Assembly (NCBI GenBank): GCA_029254025.1 | Contig: JAQWYK010000023.1 | Span: 1 to 55,423 of the forward strand | Origin: Crocinitomicaceae bacterium | GTDB lineage: Bacteria > Bacteroidota > Bacteroidia > Flavobacteriales_D > Crocinitomicaceae | Direction of reading: 5' to 3' | Length of the DNA: 55,423 nt | Shown: piece by piece, positions 8,057 to 16,450 of the stretch | Position numbering within the stretch: position 1 is the first letter of the stretch | Layout of the letters: each line of letters starts with the position of its first letter | The notes under the pieces: generated by a model | Seen by the model: the letters and a program-made list of their open reading frames with translations, nothing else | Databases searched by the model: none | Told to the model about the DNA's origin: nothing | Position numbers and translations under genes: made by a program

Positions 8057-8436
8057 TTAAACGTCTAAAGACACTATCCAAGCGATGGCTTCTTCCTCAT
8101 CTCGGAATAATTTCGCTTTATGAGGCAAACGTTTGACATAGAATTTCGCCAAGATTCGGTAATGCAGAGATGTAATAATTAGCGCTTCAGCGTAACGCAG
8201 TTGTGCGGAAGTGATGAACGTCCCGCTTCTTTATCTGGAGAGACAAACGCTTCACGGGTATCCACTAGCACTTTGTAAGGTTGCTTATTGGATAAAAAAC
8301 ATGCTGCCTCGAATTGATTCTTAGCTTCAGTTAAGTCAAAGTCTGCTTCTGTTTTCAGTAATTTCAAACGAATGAATCCGCGTTCGTCTTTACTTAACTC
8401 TGCAATATTCGTACGTATTATCTTTCCGTGCTCCAA
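8057..8436 (-). pseudogene. Frameshifted DUF7793/STAS-like protein gene in the suf operon
   Basis: The first frame from TTG 8436 encodes a segment like the small Bacteroidota STAS-like/DUF7793 proteins (TEAKNQFEAACFLSNKQPYKVLVDTRE) and then runs into an unrelated tail ending at 8179. In another frame, from about 8222 to a TAA at 8057-8059, the missing half appears: ITSAQLRYAEALIITSLHYR, then LAKFYVKRLPHKAKLF and DEEEAIAWI, exactly what the family has next. Losing one C from GCGCGG to give GCGGG near 8225 explains the shift. The repaired protein would be about 126 residues, the family size. It could be a true pseudogene, a programmed shift or a sequencing error. The start codon is also weak. 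Confidence 0.75.
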
Positions 8437-8558
8437 GTAGTATTGGAATAAAATAGTAATAAGTGACTCGAATATACAGAATTTATAGAATTAGAACTGC
8501 TTTTTCCCGTAAATAACCGGTAAAATAATACATAATCAACTATTTACAAGTGGAATAG

Positions 8559-9815
8559 TTAGAATTCCCAACCAAACTTTCGCAAGAATAATTTGTCAAT
8601 GTGCGCACGCGTTGAATCATGGGTGACTTTGTCGAGTACCTCTCCAACAAACGCTGCTACCAATAACTTTTGAGCTGATTTTTTGTTTATCCCACGTGCT
8701 TGGAGATAAAATAAAGCATCTTCGTCTAACTGTCCAGTTGTGGATCCATGGGAACAACGCACATCATCAGCATAGATTTCTAGTTCTGGTTTTGAATTCA
8801 CAGTAGCCTTCTCAGAAAGTAAAATGTTTCCATTGGATTGATAGGCCTCAATTTTCTGCGCGTCTTGACGTACAATTACCTTCCCGTTGAACACACCAGT
8901 CGAAGAATCGTCCATCACACCTTTGTAGGTTTCACTTGAAGTGCAATGTTCAAACAGGTGATCAATGAATGTATGGTTGTCCAAATGTTGCTTATCACGC
9001 CCCAAATATACTCCGTTGATTTCTGTATGACAGTTAGTGCCTTCCACAAGAATATTTACTCCATTTCTTACCAATAAGCCTCCGGTAGTGATGGTGTTCA
9101 TCAAAAATCGTGAAGAAGGATCTTGCACAAAATTTTCTTTGGTGATGTTAAACACAGTTTGTTCTTCTGTTTGCAATTTATCGATGGTCAGCCCAGCATT
9201 TTCGCCAATGAGCCCTTCCAGCACCGCGTTGTTGAAACAGTCTGCTGCACGCGTTGAATTGTAAGAAGTAATCACGTAAAGTTCTGCCCCTTCTTCTAAT
9301 TCAATAAAGTGACGCGTATTGGCAATAACACTTGTTCCAGTGATTACATGAATTATATGAATAGGGTAGTTGGCTTTTTTATTTTTGCCTAATCGAATCG
9401 AAACCCCACCGGTTGAATAGGCTTTATTGATTAATGAAAAAACGTTTTCTTCGGTATCTTCGAGTAATTCCGCATAAGCCGTCTCGTCCAGCGTTTCAAC
9501 TCCTTCAATGCTCAAGCCATCGTCTTCCAAAATAGTGGAAGCACTTGCGTCATAATACCCGTTTACAAAAACAAGTTCATGACATGTTAAGTTCTCTATT
9601 TTGTATGCCTCAACTGCTAAGTTAGTGGGCTGTTGTGAGAACGTTTTATTTGTAATTCGGGCAGTACGCGTGTATTTCCAATCTTCCACACGCGTTGTTG
9701 GAAAATCCATTCCATTCAGCGCTTGTCGCGCCTCCTTTCGAAGGGAAGATAAATTATCGGGCTGACTCCAATTTTCAGTAAATTGAATTACTTTATTTTC
9801 TTGTATTGTTTCCAT
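8559..9815 (-). CDS. sufD: Fe-S cluster assembly scaffold subunit SufD
   Basis: A 418-residue right-handed beta-helix protein that pairs with SufB in the SufBC2D scaffold. The C-terminal signature is clear: YADDVRCSHGSTTGQLDEDALFY, containing the conserved histidine implicated in cluster formation, followed by ARGINKKSAQKLLVAAF. The N-terminal part has the usual LRKEARQALNGMDFPTTRVEDWKYT helix. It starts six bases after the sufC stop. Size and order (B-C-D) are standard for SUF operons. Confidence 0.96.
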   Translation of the reverse strand: METIQENKVIQFTENWSQPDNLSSLRKEARQALNGMDFPTTRVEDWKYTRTARITNKTFSQQPTNLAVEAYKIENLTCHELVFVNGYYDASASTILEDDGLSIEGVETLDETAYAELLEDTEENVFSLINKAYSTGGVSIRLGKNKKANYPIHIIHVITGTSVIANTRHFIELEEGAELYVITSYNSTRAADCFNNAVLEGLIGENAGLTIDKLQTEEQTVFNITKENFVQDPSSRFLMNTITTGGLLVRNGVNILVEGTNCHTEINGVYLGRDKQHLDNHTFIDHLFEHCTSSETYKGVMDDSSTGVFNGKVIVRQDAQKIEAYQSNGNILLSEKATVNSKPELEIYADDVRCSHGSTTGQLDEDALFYLQARGINKKSAQKLLVAAFVGEVLDKVTHDSTRAHIDKLFLRKFGWEF

Positions 9816-9821
9816 GCTTGA

Positions 9822-10568
9822 TTATACTTTTTCGTGAATCCAGTCGTACCCTTTTTCTTCTAATTCTAGGGCTAATTCTTTCGTACCTGTTTTTACGATT
9901 TTTCCGTCGGCCAAAACATGTACAAAGTCTGGAACGATATAATCCAATAGGCGCTGGTAGTGGGTAATAACAATTACGGCATTGTTAGCATTTTTCAATT
10001 TATTTACTCCATTAGCGACTATTCGCAAGGCATCAATATCTAATCCTGAATCAGTTTCATCGAGAATGGCCAACTTTGGTTCCAACATCGCCATTTGAAA
10101 GATCTCATTTCTTTTCTTCTCACCTCCTGAGAATCCTTCGTTGACTGCGCGACTAGCTAGCTTTGCATCTAATTCCACTAAGGCAGATTTTTCACGAACG
10201 CGCGCCATGAAATCTTTTGCAGAAATTGGTTCTTCCTTACGGTATTCACGAATTTCGTTCAGTGCTATACGTAAAAAGTTTACATTAGAAACCCCCGGAA
10301 TTTCTACTGGGTATTGAAATGCAAGGAACAATCCTTCTTTGGCGCGATCTTCCGTTTCTAACTCTAGCAAATCGATTCCGTCAAAGTCCACAGATCCTTC
10401 TGTTACTTCATAACCGTCTTTCCCTGCAAGGACAGATGCTAAAGTTGATTTTCCAGCGCCGTTAGGTCCCATTATGGCGTGCACTTCTCCTGCTTTTACT
10501 TCAAGATTTAGTCCTTTTAATATATCGTGGTCTTCTACTTTTGCGTGTAGATTTTTAATTGATAACAT
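9822..10568 (-). CDS. sufC: SufC, ABC-type ATPase of the Fe-S scaffold
   Basis: A 248-residue cytosolic ABC ATPase that drives rearrangement of SufB-SufD during cluster assembly. The Walker [10 protein letters not shown] spans about residues 34-42. The SufC-specific signature is [14 protein letters not shown], Walker B is [12 protein letters not shown], and the switch histidine is in VITHYQRLL. The absence of membrane partners and its place between sufB and sufD exclude a transport role. It is separated from sufB by 15 bases. Confidence 0.98.
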   Translation of the reverse strand: MLSIKNLHAKVEDHDILKGLNLEVKAGEVHAIMGPNGAGKSTLASVLAGKDGYEVTEGSVDFDGIDLLELETEDRAKEGLFLAFQYPVEIPGVSNVNFLRIALNEIREYRKEEPISAKDFMARVREKSALVELDAKLASRAVNEGFSGGEKKRNEIFQMAMLEPKLAILDETDSGLDIDALRIVANGVNKLKNANNAVIVITHYQRLLDYIVPDFVHVLADGKIVKTGTKELALELEEKGYDWIHEKV

Positions 10569-10583
10569 ATTTCTAATTTAAGT

Positions 10584-12029
10584 TTATCCTACTGAGTTTT
10601 CTAATGATATTTCTAGTAATTTCTGAGCCTCCACCGCGAATTCCATCGGTAATTGATTCAACACTTCTTTACAATATCCATTGACTATTAATCCAATGGC
10701 TTTTTCTTCACTAATCCCCCGTTGCAAGCAATAGAATATTTGGTCTTCACCAATCTTGGAAGTGGTTGCTTCATGCTCTATTTTAGCTGTACTGTTTTTA
10801 CACTCGATGTACGGAAACGTATGTGCTCCGGAGCGGTCGGACATCAAAAGTGAGTCACATTGCGAAAAGTTACGCGCATTATCTGCGTTCGCCGAAATTT
10901 GTACAAGTCCTCTGTATGAATTATGCGAATGACCCGCAGAAATCCCTTTGGAAATAATCGTAGATTTTGTGTTTTTCCCTAAGTGAATCATTTTAGTGCC
11001 TGTATCCGCTTGCTGGTAGTTATTGGTAACAGCAACCGAATAAAACTCTCCAATTGAGTTATCTCCTTTCAGAATGCACGAAGGGTATTTCCAAGTTACC
11101 GCAGAACCAGTTTCAACTTGCGTCCAAGAAATTTTTGAATTGCGCTCACACAGACCTCTCTTGGTCACGAAATTAAATACTCCACCTTTACCATTTTTAT
11201 CACCGGGATACCAGTTTTGAACAGTAGAATACTTGATTTCAGCATCGTCCAAAGCGATTAACTCAACAACTGCTGCGTGTAACTGATTTTCGTCGCGCAT
11301 AGGAGCAGTACACCCTTCTAAATAGGAAACGTAAGAACCTTTATCTGCAACGACTAATGTTCTTTCAAACTGACCGGTTCCTCCTTCGTTGATTCGGAAG
11401 TACGTAGACAATTCCATGGGGCATCGAACGCCTTTTGGGATATAACAAAACGAACCATCCGTAAATACTGCACTGTTTAACGCAGCGTAAAAATTATCTG
11501 TAGCTGGAACAACTGTTCCCATATATTTTTTAACCAACTCAGGATGTTCTTGAACAGCCTCAGAAAAAGAACAGAAAATAATTCCTAATTCGTTCAACTT
11601 TGCTTTGAAAGAGGTAGCTACAGAAACGGAGTCCATGACAAAATCTACTGCAGTACCGGTTAAACGTTGTTGCTCTTCCATTGAAATCCCGAGTTTTTTC
11701 ATCGTTTCTTTCATTTCAGGATCAACATCATCCCAGCTTTCGTACTTTTTAGTTTGTTTTGGAGCAGAATAGTAACAAATCTCTTGAAATTTGGGCTTCT
11801 CATAATGCACATGAGCCCATTCAGGCTCGGTCATTTGCTTCCATTGCTCAAAGGCTTTCAAGCGGTATTCCAACAACCATTGCGGCTCCTCTTTTTTGGC
11901 TGAAATAAATCGGATGATATCCTCATTTATTCCATTTGGTGCTTTGTCCGACTCAAAGTTGGAGGTAAACCCAAATTTATATTCCTGATTTTCCAGTTCT
12001 TTTGCTAATTCTTCTTCTGTGTAACCCAT
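10584..12029 (-). CDS. sufB: Fe-S cluster assembly scaffold subunit SufB
   Basis: A 481-residue beta-helix scaffold on which the nascent Fe-S cluster is built with SufC and SufD. Diagnostic stretches are [34 protein letters not shown] and [13 protein letters not shown]-like [17 protein letters not shown]. The C-terminal CEATTSKI-type segment reads [17 protein letters not shown]. The length is typical. The gene follows sufA by 51 bases and is the longest in the operon. Confidence 0.98.
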   Translation of the reverse strand: MGYTEEELAKELENQEYKFGFTSNFESDKAPNGINEDIIRFISAKKEEPQWLLEYRLKAFEQWKQMTEPEWAHVHYEKPKFQEICYYSAPKQTKKYESWDDVDPEMKETMKKLGISMEEQQRLTGTAVDFVMDSVSVATSFKAKLNELGIIFCSFSEAVQEHPELVKKYMGTVVPATDNFYAALNSAVFTDGSFCYIPKGVRCPMELSTYFRINEGGTGQFERTLVVADKGSYVSYLEGCTAPMRDENQLHAAVVELIALDDAEIKYSTVQNWYPGDKNGKGGVFNFVTKRGLCERNSKISWTQVETGSAVTWKYPSCILKGDNSIGEFYSVAVTNNYQQADTGTKMIHLGKNTKSTIISKGISAGHSHNSYRGLVQISANADNARNFSQCDSLLMSDRSGAHTFPYIECKNSTAKIEHEATTSKIGEDQIFYCLQRGISEEKAIGLIVNGYCKEVLNQLPMEFAVEAQKLLEISLENSVG

Positions 12030-12080
12030 ACTTTTAATTTCGTTTGGTTCGCTGGTGTAACAATGATAAAAAAGACTTGT

Positions 12081-12404
12081 TTAGACAGAGAAACTTTCTC
12101 CACAACCACACGTTCGATCGGCATTCGGATTCACAAAAACAAATCCCTTTCCGTTTAACCCTCCTGAGAAGTCTAATGTTGTTCCTATTAAATAAAGAAA
12201 ACTTTTTTTGTCGACAACAACTTTCACCCCGTTATTTTCAAAGGCCTTATCGCCCTCGCGCTCTTCGTTGTCGAATTCTAATTGATACATCAATCCAGAA
12301 CATCCGCCGCCTTGAACACCTACGCGGATAAAGTACCCGGCCTTCCCATCATCTTCCATGAGACGGATGGCTTGCTTTTTTGCTGATTCTGTTACTGTTA
12401 TCAT
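12081..12404 (-). CDS. sufA: A-type Fe-S carrier (SufA/IscA/ErpA family)
   Basis: A 107-residue HesB-like protein that carries assembled clusters to targets. The three ligand cysteines are present: C35 in QGGGCSG and C99/C101 in RTCGCGESFSV. The N-terminus ITVTESAKKQAIRLM and the phrase YLIGTTLDFSGGLNGKGFVFVNPNA are classic. As first gene of the suf operon it has a good promoter about 60 bases upstream. No SufR- or IscR-type regulator gene is in the window. Confidence 0.95.
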   Translation of the reverse strand: MITVTESAKKQAIRLMEDDGKAGYFIRVGVQGGGCSGLMYQLEFDNEEREGDKAFENNGVKVVVDKKSFLYLIGTTLDFSGGLNGKGFVFVNPNADRTCGCGESFSV

Positions 12405-12461
12405 GTTCTTCTTCGCTTATTGTTATTTAGATTTATTATAAATAATAATCAAAATCTTTGG

Positions 12462-12492
12462 CAAAAATACCATATTTATGGTAGTTGAGCAA
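12462..12492 (-). promoter_or_regulatory. Promoter of the suf operon
   Basis: On the minus strand TTG (12492-12490), a 20-base spacer and TATTTTTG (12469-12462) match the Bacteroidota sigma-A consensus well. This gives a leader of roughly 50 bases before sufA. The divergent sufT box sits about 120 bases away, so the two directions share one regulatory interval. Confidence 0.6.
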
Positions 12493-12610
12493 TAAAAAAT
12501 TAGATTATTTTGTTTCAGTTTTTTTTGATTTATGGTTCTCGGGTCGACATATCTGAACTATATTATTTAGAATTAAACCAAATAAGACTTCATTTGTTCT
12601 AAACATTGGT

Positions 12611-12618
12611 TAACTTTG
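12611..12618 (+). promoter_or_regulatory. -7 box of sufT
   Basis: TAACTTTG is an exact TAnnTTTG match, ending 24 bases before the ATG at 12643. It overlaps the in-frame TTG at 12616, which argues that the TTG is not the start codon. Confidence 0.5.
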
Positions 12619-12642
12619 CAACCGCTTTTAGTGAATGAAATT

Positions 12643-12954
12643 ATGGCAAACGAGGCTTTAGAGAATACAATTATCGATGTACTCAAAACGATATATGATC
12701 CGGAGATTCCAGTGGATGTATACGAATTGGGATTAATCTACGAAGTAAAGATTGATGGAGAAGGAAACGTCGAAATTGAAATGACACTGACATCCCCGAA
12801 TTGTCCGGTGGCGGAGTCCATGCCGAAAGAGGTTGAGGACAAGGTTGGTGCTGTCGATGGCGTTACTTCTTCGAAGGTAAATATCGTTTTTGATCCACCT
12901 TGGGATAAGGATATGATGAGTGAAGAGGCGAAATTGGAGCTGGGATTTCTTTAG
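12643..12954 (+). CDS. sufT: SufT/DUF59 Fe-S assembly factor
   Basis: A 103-residue MIP18/DUF59 (SufT-type) protein involved in maturing Fe-S proteins, probably at cluster transfer. The signature DPEIPVDVYELGLIY near the N-terminus and LTSPNCPVAESMP, with the conserved cysteine, are intact. The C-terminus has VFDPPWDKDMMSEEAKLELG, the usual DUF59 ending. I use the ATG at 12643 rather than the longer TTG start because a promoter box covers the latter. It is divergent from sufABCD, a common association in Bacteroidota. Confidence 0.93.
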   Translation: MANEALENTIIDVLKTIYDPEIPVDVYELGLIYEVKIDGEGNVEIEMTLTSPNCPVAESMPKEVEDKVGAVDGVTSSKVNIVFDPPWDKDMMSEEAKLELGFL

Positions 12955-13088
12955 ACATTAGCCTTTGAGACGTTAGAACCACTTCGCTGTTAGACCTGCA
13001 GCGTTTGATACTTTAGTAATGTCAAATTCATGTGTAAATCCCGTCTAACGTCTTATGTCTAAAAGTCTAACGTCTAATATCCAATGTC
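12951..13088. repeat. Facing arrays of TTAGAC-type repeats between convergent sufT and rdgB
   Basis: On the plus strand the left part carries TTAGACA, TTAGCC, GAGACGTTAGAAC and GTTAGACC (12951-12996). The right part carries the reverse complement, with CGTCTAACGTC, TGTCTAAAAG, GTCTAACGTC and CCAATGTCT (13042-13088). The two sets point at each other and could fold into an imperfect hairpin. The repeat runs into the last codons of rdgB and includes the sufT stop. It may be a shared terminator or a dispersed intergenic element. I cannot test its genome-wide copy number. Confidence 0.55.
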
Positions 13089-13658
13089 TCCTTTCAAATA
13101 AGAAACAAGTTGCTCAATCGCACGAGCTCGGTGACTCCGTTGATTTTTCTCTTCCAACGACATTTCCGCAAACGTTTTTCCTTGCTTTTCAGGTTCAAAA
13201 ATAGGATCGTAGCCAAATCCTTGACTTCCTGTTTGATATTTTCTGATTTCTCCTTCTACAATTCCTTCAAATGTGGTCAATTGTCCATCGATAATCAGCG
13301 CGACGACAGTTTTAAACCGTGCGGATCTATCCTTATGATATTTTAATTTCTCCAGTAACAAATTCATGTTATTGGCTGAATTTTTCTCTGGTCCAGCGTA
13401 ACGTGCGCTTAAAACCCCAGGTTCACCATTGAGTGCATTGACTTCTAGTCCTGTGTCGTCTGAAAAGCAGTTTACGCCATATTTCTTAGCTACATATTCT
13501 GCTTTTTGAATGGCATTCCCCTCTATTGTGGGTTGTGTTTCAGGAATGTCTTCTGTACAATTGATGTCCAATAAACTCTTGACTTGAATGTGAGTCGGGA
13601 ATAATTTTTGAATTTCCTTGACCTTGTTTTCGTTTTGTGTTGCAAAGATAAGTTCCAT
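13074..13658 (-). CDS. rdgB: XTP/dITP diphosphatase (HAM1/RdgB family)
   Basis: A 194-residue nucleotide-pool sanitiser that hydrolyses dITP, dXTP and ITP to monophosphates. The N-terminal IFATQNENKVKEI, the catalytic segment SDDTGLEVNALNGEPGVLSARYAG and the C-terminal GFGYDPIFEPEKQGKTFAEM plus SHRARAI are all family signatures. Its C-terminal codons lie inside the TTAGAC repeat region. It starts three bases after the stop of the upstream glycosyltransferase gene, so the two are probably co-transcribed. Confidence 0.96.
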   Translation of the reverse strand: MELIFATQNENKVKEIQKLFPTHIQVKSLLDINCTEDIPETQPTIEGNAIQKAEYVAKKYGVNCFSDDTGLEVNALNGEPGVLSARYAGPEKNSANNMNLLLEKLKYHKDRSARFKTVVALIIDGQLTTFEGIVEGEIRKYQTGSQGFGYDPIFEPEKQGKTFAEMSLEEKNQRSHRARAIEQLVSYLKGDIGY

Positions 13659-13661
13659 GGG

Positions 13662-14729
13662 TTATTGAAATAGGTTTAAATAATGTTGTTTTTGTGAGTG
13701 GACGGAATAGCGTTTTTCAATTGTTGCTTGGCCTTCCATCCCTAATTTATGGCGAAGCGATCGATCAGTAAGCAGTTTTTCGAGGGCCTCGGTCCATTCA
13801 GACAAACTCGATGGTGTAAAGCCATTTTCACCATTGGCAATAATTTCTGAGTTAACGCCTACTGGAGAAATAACACTTGGAATACCGAGCGACATATATT
13901 GAAGTGCTTTGAATCCGCATTTTCCCTTTGACCATTGATCTTCTTTCAACGGCATTACACCAATTGAAAACTGCAGCAATTCTTCTATTTCAGTTACTTT
14001 GGTCCACTTTACAAATTGTAGCGATTTCAAGCTGAAAACTGGTGCTTCATTCGATATAACCGTAAATGTGAAGTCAAACTTTTTTTCAAGTTGTTGAAGA
14101 ACGGGCACCAGTTCATCTAAGTAGTGCAAGGTAGTATGCGAGCCTGTCCAACCAATAACTAGCTTTTCCTTTTCGTAATGGATGGTTTGATTATGGTAAT
14201 GCTCGGTATCTATTGTCGTAGGAAGAACCTGAACATTCGCATTGTATTGTTTTGCAAAGTCTGCCAAATAAGCATTTCCAGCGGTAATTTTATGCGCCCA
14301 TTTCATGCAGTACTTCACTTTCCAATATGCCTTTAAGCTATGAAATTTAGCATTGCTTTCGCTGTAATTAGGAAGCCAAATTGCATCATCGAAGTCGTAT
14401 ATGTATTTTTTACGCAACACCTTCGCTATGATCCATTCAAAAATTGGAGGTCCCATTTGGGCTGCTTCCCGATGAATAAATACATAATCTGCTTTGTGTA
14501 ATTGAAGCAATAATACCCAGCGCCTTAGGAAACTGCCTAACATCCCAATAATTTTTTTTACTACTTTCCCTTCAGAGTAGATGGTATTCCAAGTTTTTTC
14601 ATTGATGAAAGGATGGAAGTGTAGTGTAAACCCTTCTGACTCTAAAAAATCCAGGTATTGTTCAAAACGAAATCGTTGAGAAGGAGCCTCCGCTCGAGGA
14701 TATGGGGCGATGATGTAAATCGTTTTCAC
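13662..14729 (-). CDS. Glycosyltransferase, GT4-like
   Basis: A GT-B glycosyltransferase of about 355 residues. The N-terminal KTIYIIAPYPRAEAPSQRFR loop, the acceptor-domain segment YIYDFDDAIWLPN and the C-terminal KCGFKALQYMSLGIPSVISP donor-site block (family E-x7-E equivalent) are clear. Typical roles are transfer of a hexose to a lipid-linked or surface glycan; the sugar is not predictable. I prefer GTG 14729 to TTG 14747. The box TAACTTCG (14742-14735, one mismatch to TAnnTTTG) ends five bases before it, and the resulting N-terminus matches the family. Confidence 0.85.
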   Translation of the reverse strand: MKTIYIIAPYPRAEAPSQRFRFEQYLDFLESEGFTLHFHPFINEKTWNTIYSEGKVVKKIIGMLGSFLRRWVLLLQLHKADYVFIHREAAQMGPPIFEWIIAKVLRKKYIYDFDDAIWLPNYSESNAKFHSLKAYWKVKYCMKWAHKITAGNAYLADFAKQYNANVQVLPTTIDTEHYHNQTIHYEKEKLVIGWTGSHTTLHYLDELVPVLQQLEKKFDFTFTVISNEAPVFSLKSLQFVKWTKVTEIEELLQFSIGVMPLKEDQWSKGKCGFKALQYMSLGIPSVISPVGVNSEIIANGENGFTPSSLSEWTEALEKLLTDRSLRHKLGMEGQATIEKRYSVHSQKQHYLNLFQ

Positions 14730-14770
14730 GAAGACGAAGTTAGACAATCTTACATAAAACAGGACAATAA

Positions 14771-14798
14771 GAAAGGGCGAATTACTATTCGCCCTTTC
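14771..14798 (-). terminator. Rho-independent-like hairpin after the MBL/rhodanese remnant
   Basis: GAAAGGGCGAAT, a TACT loop and ATTCGCCCTTTC form a perfect 12-bp stem. It lies 24 bases after the stop of the minus-strand pseudogene and before the glycosyltransferase. The T content after the stem on the minus strand is modest. Confidence 0.65.
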
Positions 14799-14822
14799 AT
14801 TACATCCGTTATTTGGTATTAT

Positions 14823-15718
14823 TTACAGCAACGTAGTTGGACAAACGTAATCTGTTACTGCAACGTCGGTATTTTTTATCGCATCAAATCCTCCAACAAC
14901 ATCCACGAAGTTGTCCCATCCGCGTTGTTTTAATATTGAAGAAGCAATCATACTTCGATATCCACCTGCACAGTGAAGGATGAACGGCTCGTCTTTTGGG
15001 AATTCCGCCAAATAATCATTGATCGTTCCAAGCGGCGTATTGTTAGCTCCTTCCACATGTTGAGACGCAAACTCACTTGCTTTGCGCACATCAAATACTT
15101 TTGCACCATTTTTCAAGTGATTTGAGAATTCTTCAGCAGAAATGCGATCTACATGGTCAACTTCTTTACCTTCCGACTTCCAAGCGTCAAATCCTTCATC
15201 TAGGTAGCCAATGGCGCAGTAATACCCTACACGGGACAAGCGAATAATACTCTCTTTTTCTGCTACATTTTCTGTGACTAAAAGATTTTCTTGCTTGATA
15301 TCAGGAATGAGTTCTTCTATCCACATGGCTAAGTTGTTGTCCAATCGAATGTTAATACTACTCTGAATGAATCCTTTTGCAAAACTTTCTGGTGAGCGAG
15401 TATCCAGAATCAATGGTCGAAACTCATTCGATAGGAGCTCAAACGCGGCTCCTGATAATGGCTTCAAACCTAGGTTTAGCTGTTGGACCAGATACAATTG
15501 TTGCATCCGTTTTCTTGGCTAAATCCAAGTGCCCGGAAACAAAATCTGCGTGAAAATGCGTTTCAAATACATATTTCATTTTAGCTCCATCTTTCTCTGC
15601 TCGATCGATGTACGGTTGTACTTCTCTTAATGGGTTCAAATACTGCTACCTCTTCGTTTTTGTCGATTTAGTTCGTTGCACGAGCGATACATCCGGTATA
15701 AATTTGTTCTACTTTCAT
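14823..15718 (-). pseudogene. Decayed MBL-fold hydrolase/rhodanese fusion gene
   Basis: The intact Bacteroidota homologue, as I remember it, is a protein of about 470 residues: a metallo-beta-lactamase domain (persulfide-dioxygenase-like) followed by two rhodanese domains. Here ATG 15718 starts correctly (MKVEQIYTGCIARA), then hits TAA. The true sequence resumes and, after one extra T, continues in another frame (NPLREVQPYIDRAEKDGA, then the metal motif HFHADF). After FEAII about 200 codons are missing and the frame changes again. The distal part still reads as two rhodaneses, ending LHCAGGYRS with the active-site cysteine. That part is open from an in-frame ATG at 15506 to 14823 and might still be translated. 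Confidence 0.85.
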
Positions 15719-15798
15719 ATCGTTGATTTTTATTGATATCTACGATACAAAGTACCTGATTTCGCAAGAAGGAGAATCTGACATTTGTTACAGAAAGG

Positions 15799-15816
15799 AA
15801 CTGACTTTTGTCAGTT
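15799..15816. promoter_or_regulatory. Crp/Fnr-like palindrome upstream of the MBL/rhodanese remnant
   Basis: AACTGAC, a TTTT centre and GTCAGTT form a perfect inverted repeat with the TGAC-N4-GTCA core typical of Crp/Fnr-superfamily operators. A degraded copy, GACATTTGTTACAG, lies just to the left. The site centres about 90 bases upstream of ATG 15718. The regulator is unknown. Confidence 0.4.
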
Positions 15817-15884
15817 TTGAATCGATAATTTCGATTATGATACTTTTATTGTAGGGACGCAATCTCTTTTATCCTGCAACCTGT

Positions 15885-16445
15885 TTAAACCATCACAAAT
15901 TGATAATCCTCCAGCAGCATTTTCAACCTCGGGTCAGGGCCAAGGAATTGTCTCCCGAAATTATCCAGTTCCTCCTTTGTTTCTGCAGAGAGTTCATCTT
16001 GCATGCGTTCAAGCATTTTTTGCCCAATTACAAAAGGGGTTTGGTAGGGGAGGATTTTGGCACCTTTGAAATGTCCAACGATATGGTATTCATCATTGGG
16101 TTGAATTTCTTCATCAGAGAATATGCAGCGATCTGTCCAATCACTTTTCCAATCAGAGAGCCAGCGAGCTTGTCTTTTTTCAAAAAAATCTTTGCTCCCC
16201 ATGAGTCGTTCGATTGTTTTTCTCGATTCCGAACTCATTTTTTGCGCTTGTTTTTCGGCGCAAGAAATACAGATTGCGAGTTCAAAAAGCGTAACATCTT
16301 CCCCGTCGGGAAGGCGCTTGTAGGCTTTCTCAATTACGTACGTAGTGGAATCATCTAATGTTGCACTACATACCTTACATGCGTTAAACGGATGTGCATC
16401 ACTGTCAGAGTGAAAGTCTTCAGGTATGGAAGTATCTTGATTCAT
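15885..16445 (-). CDS. Hypothetical protein with two CxxC pairs
   Basis: A 186-residue soluble protein I cannot assign. Two CxxC pairs (C23/C26 and C59/C62) probably form one zinc knuckle or ribbon. A further cysteine, C107, is in the WTDRCIFSDEEIQPNDEYHIVGHF segment, which resembles a second small metal-binding or HNH-like layout but lacks a clear second pair. The remaining C-terminal half is helical. It follows manC by five bases and is the last gene of a sprT-like-manC unit. The role is unknown. Confidence 0.65.
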   Translation of the reverse strand: MNQDTSIPEDFHSDSDAHPFNACKVCSATLDDSTTYVIEKAYKRLPDGEDVTLFELAICISCAEKQAQKMSSESRKTIERLMGSKDFFEKRQARWLSDWKSDWTDRCIFSDEEIQPNDEYHIVGHFKGAKILPYQTPFVIGQKMLERMQDELSAETKEELDNFGRQFLGPDPRLKMLLEDYQFVMV

Positions 16446-16450
16446 TGTGC

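Noticed and set aside
14823-15639. Two overlapping ORFs read as two separate functional genes
   Set aside because: Together with upstream sequence they reproduce pieces of one MBL-rhodanese protein, so a single decayed gene explains them better.
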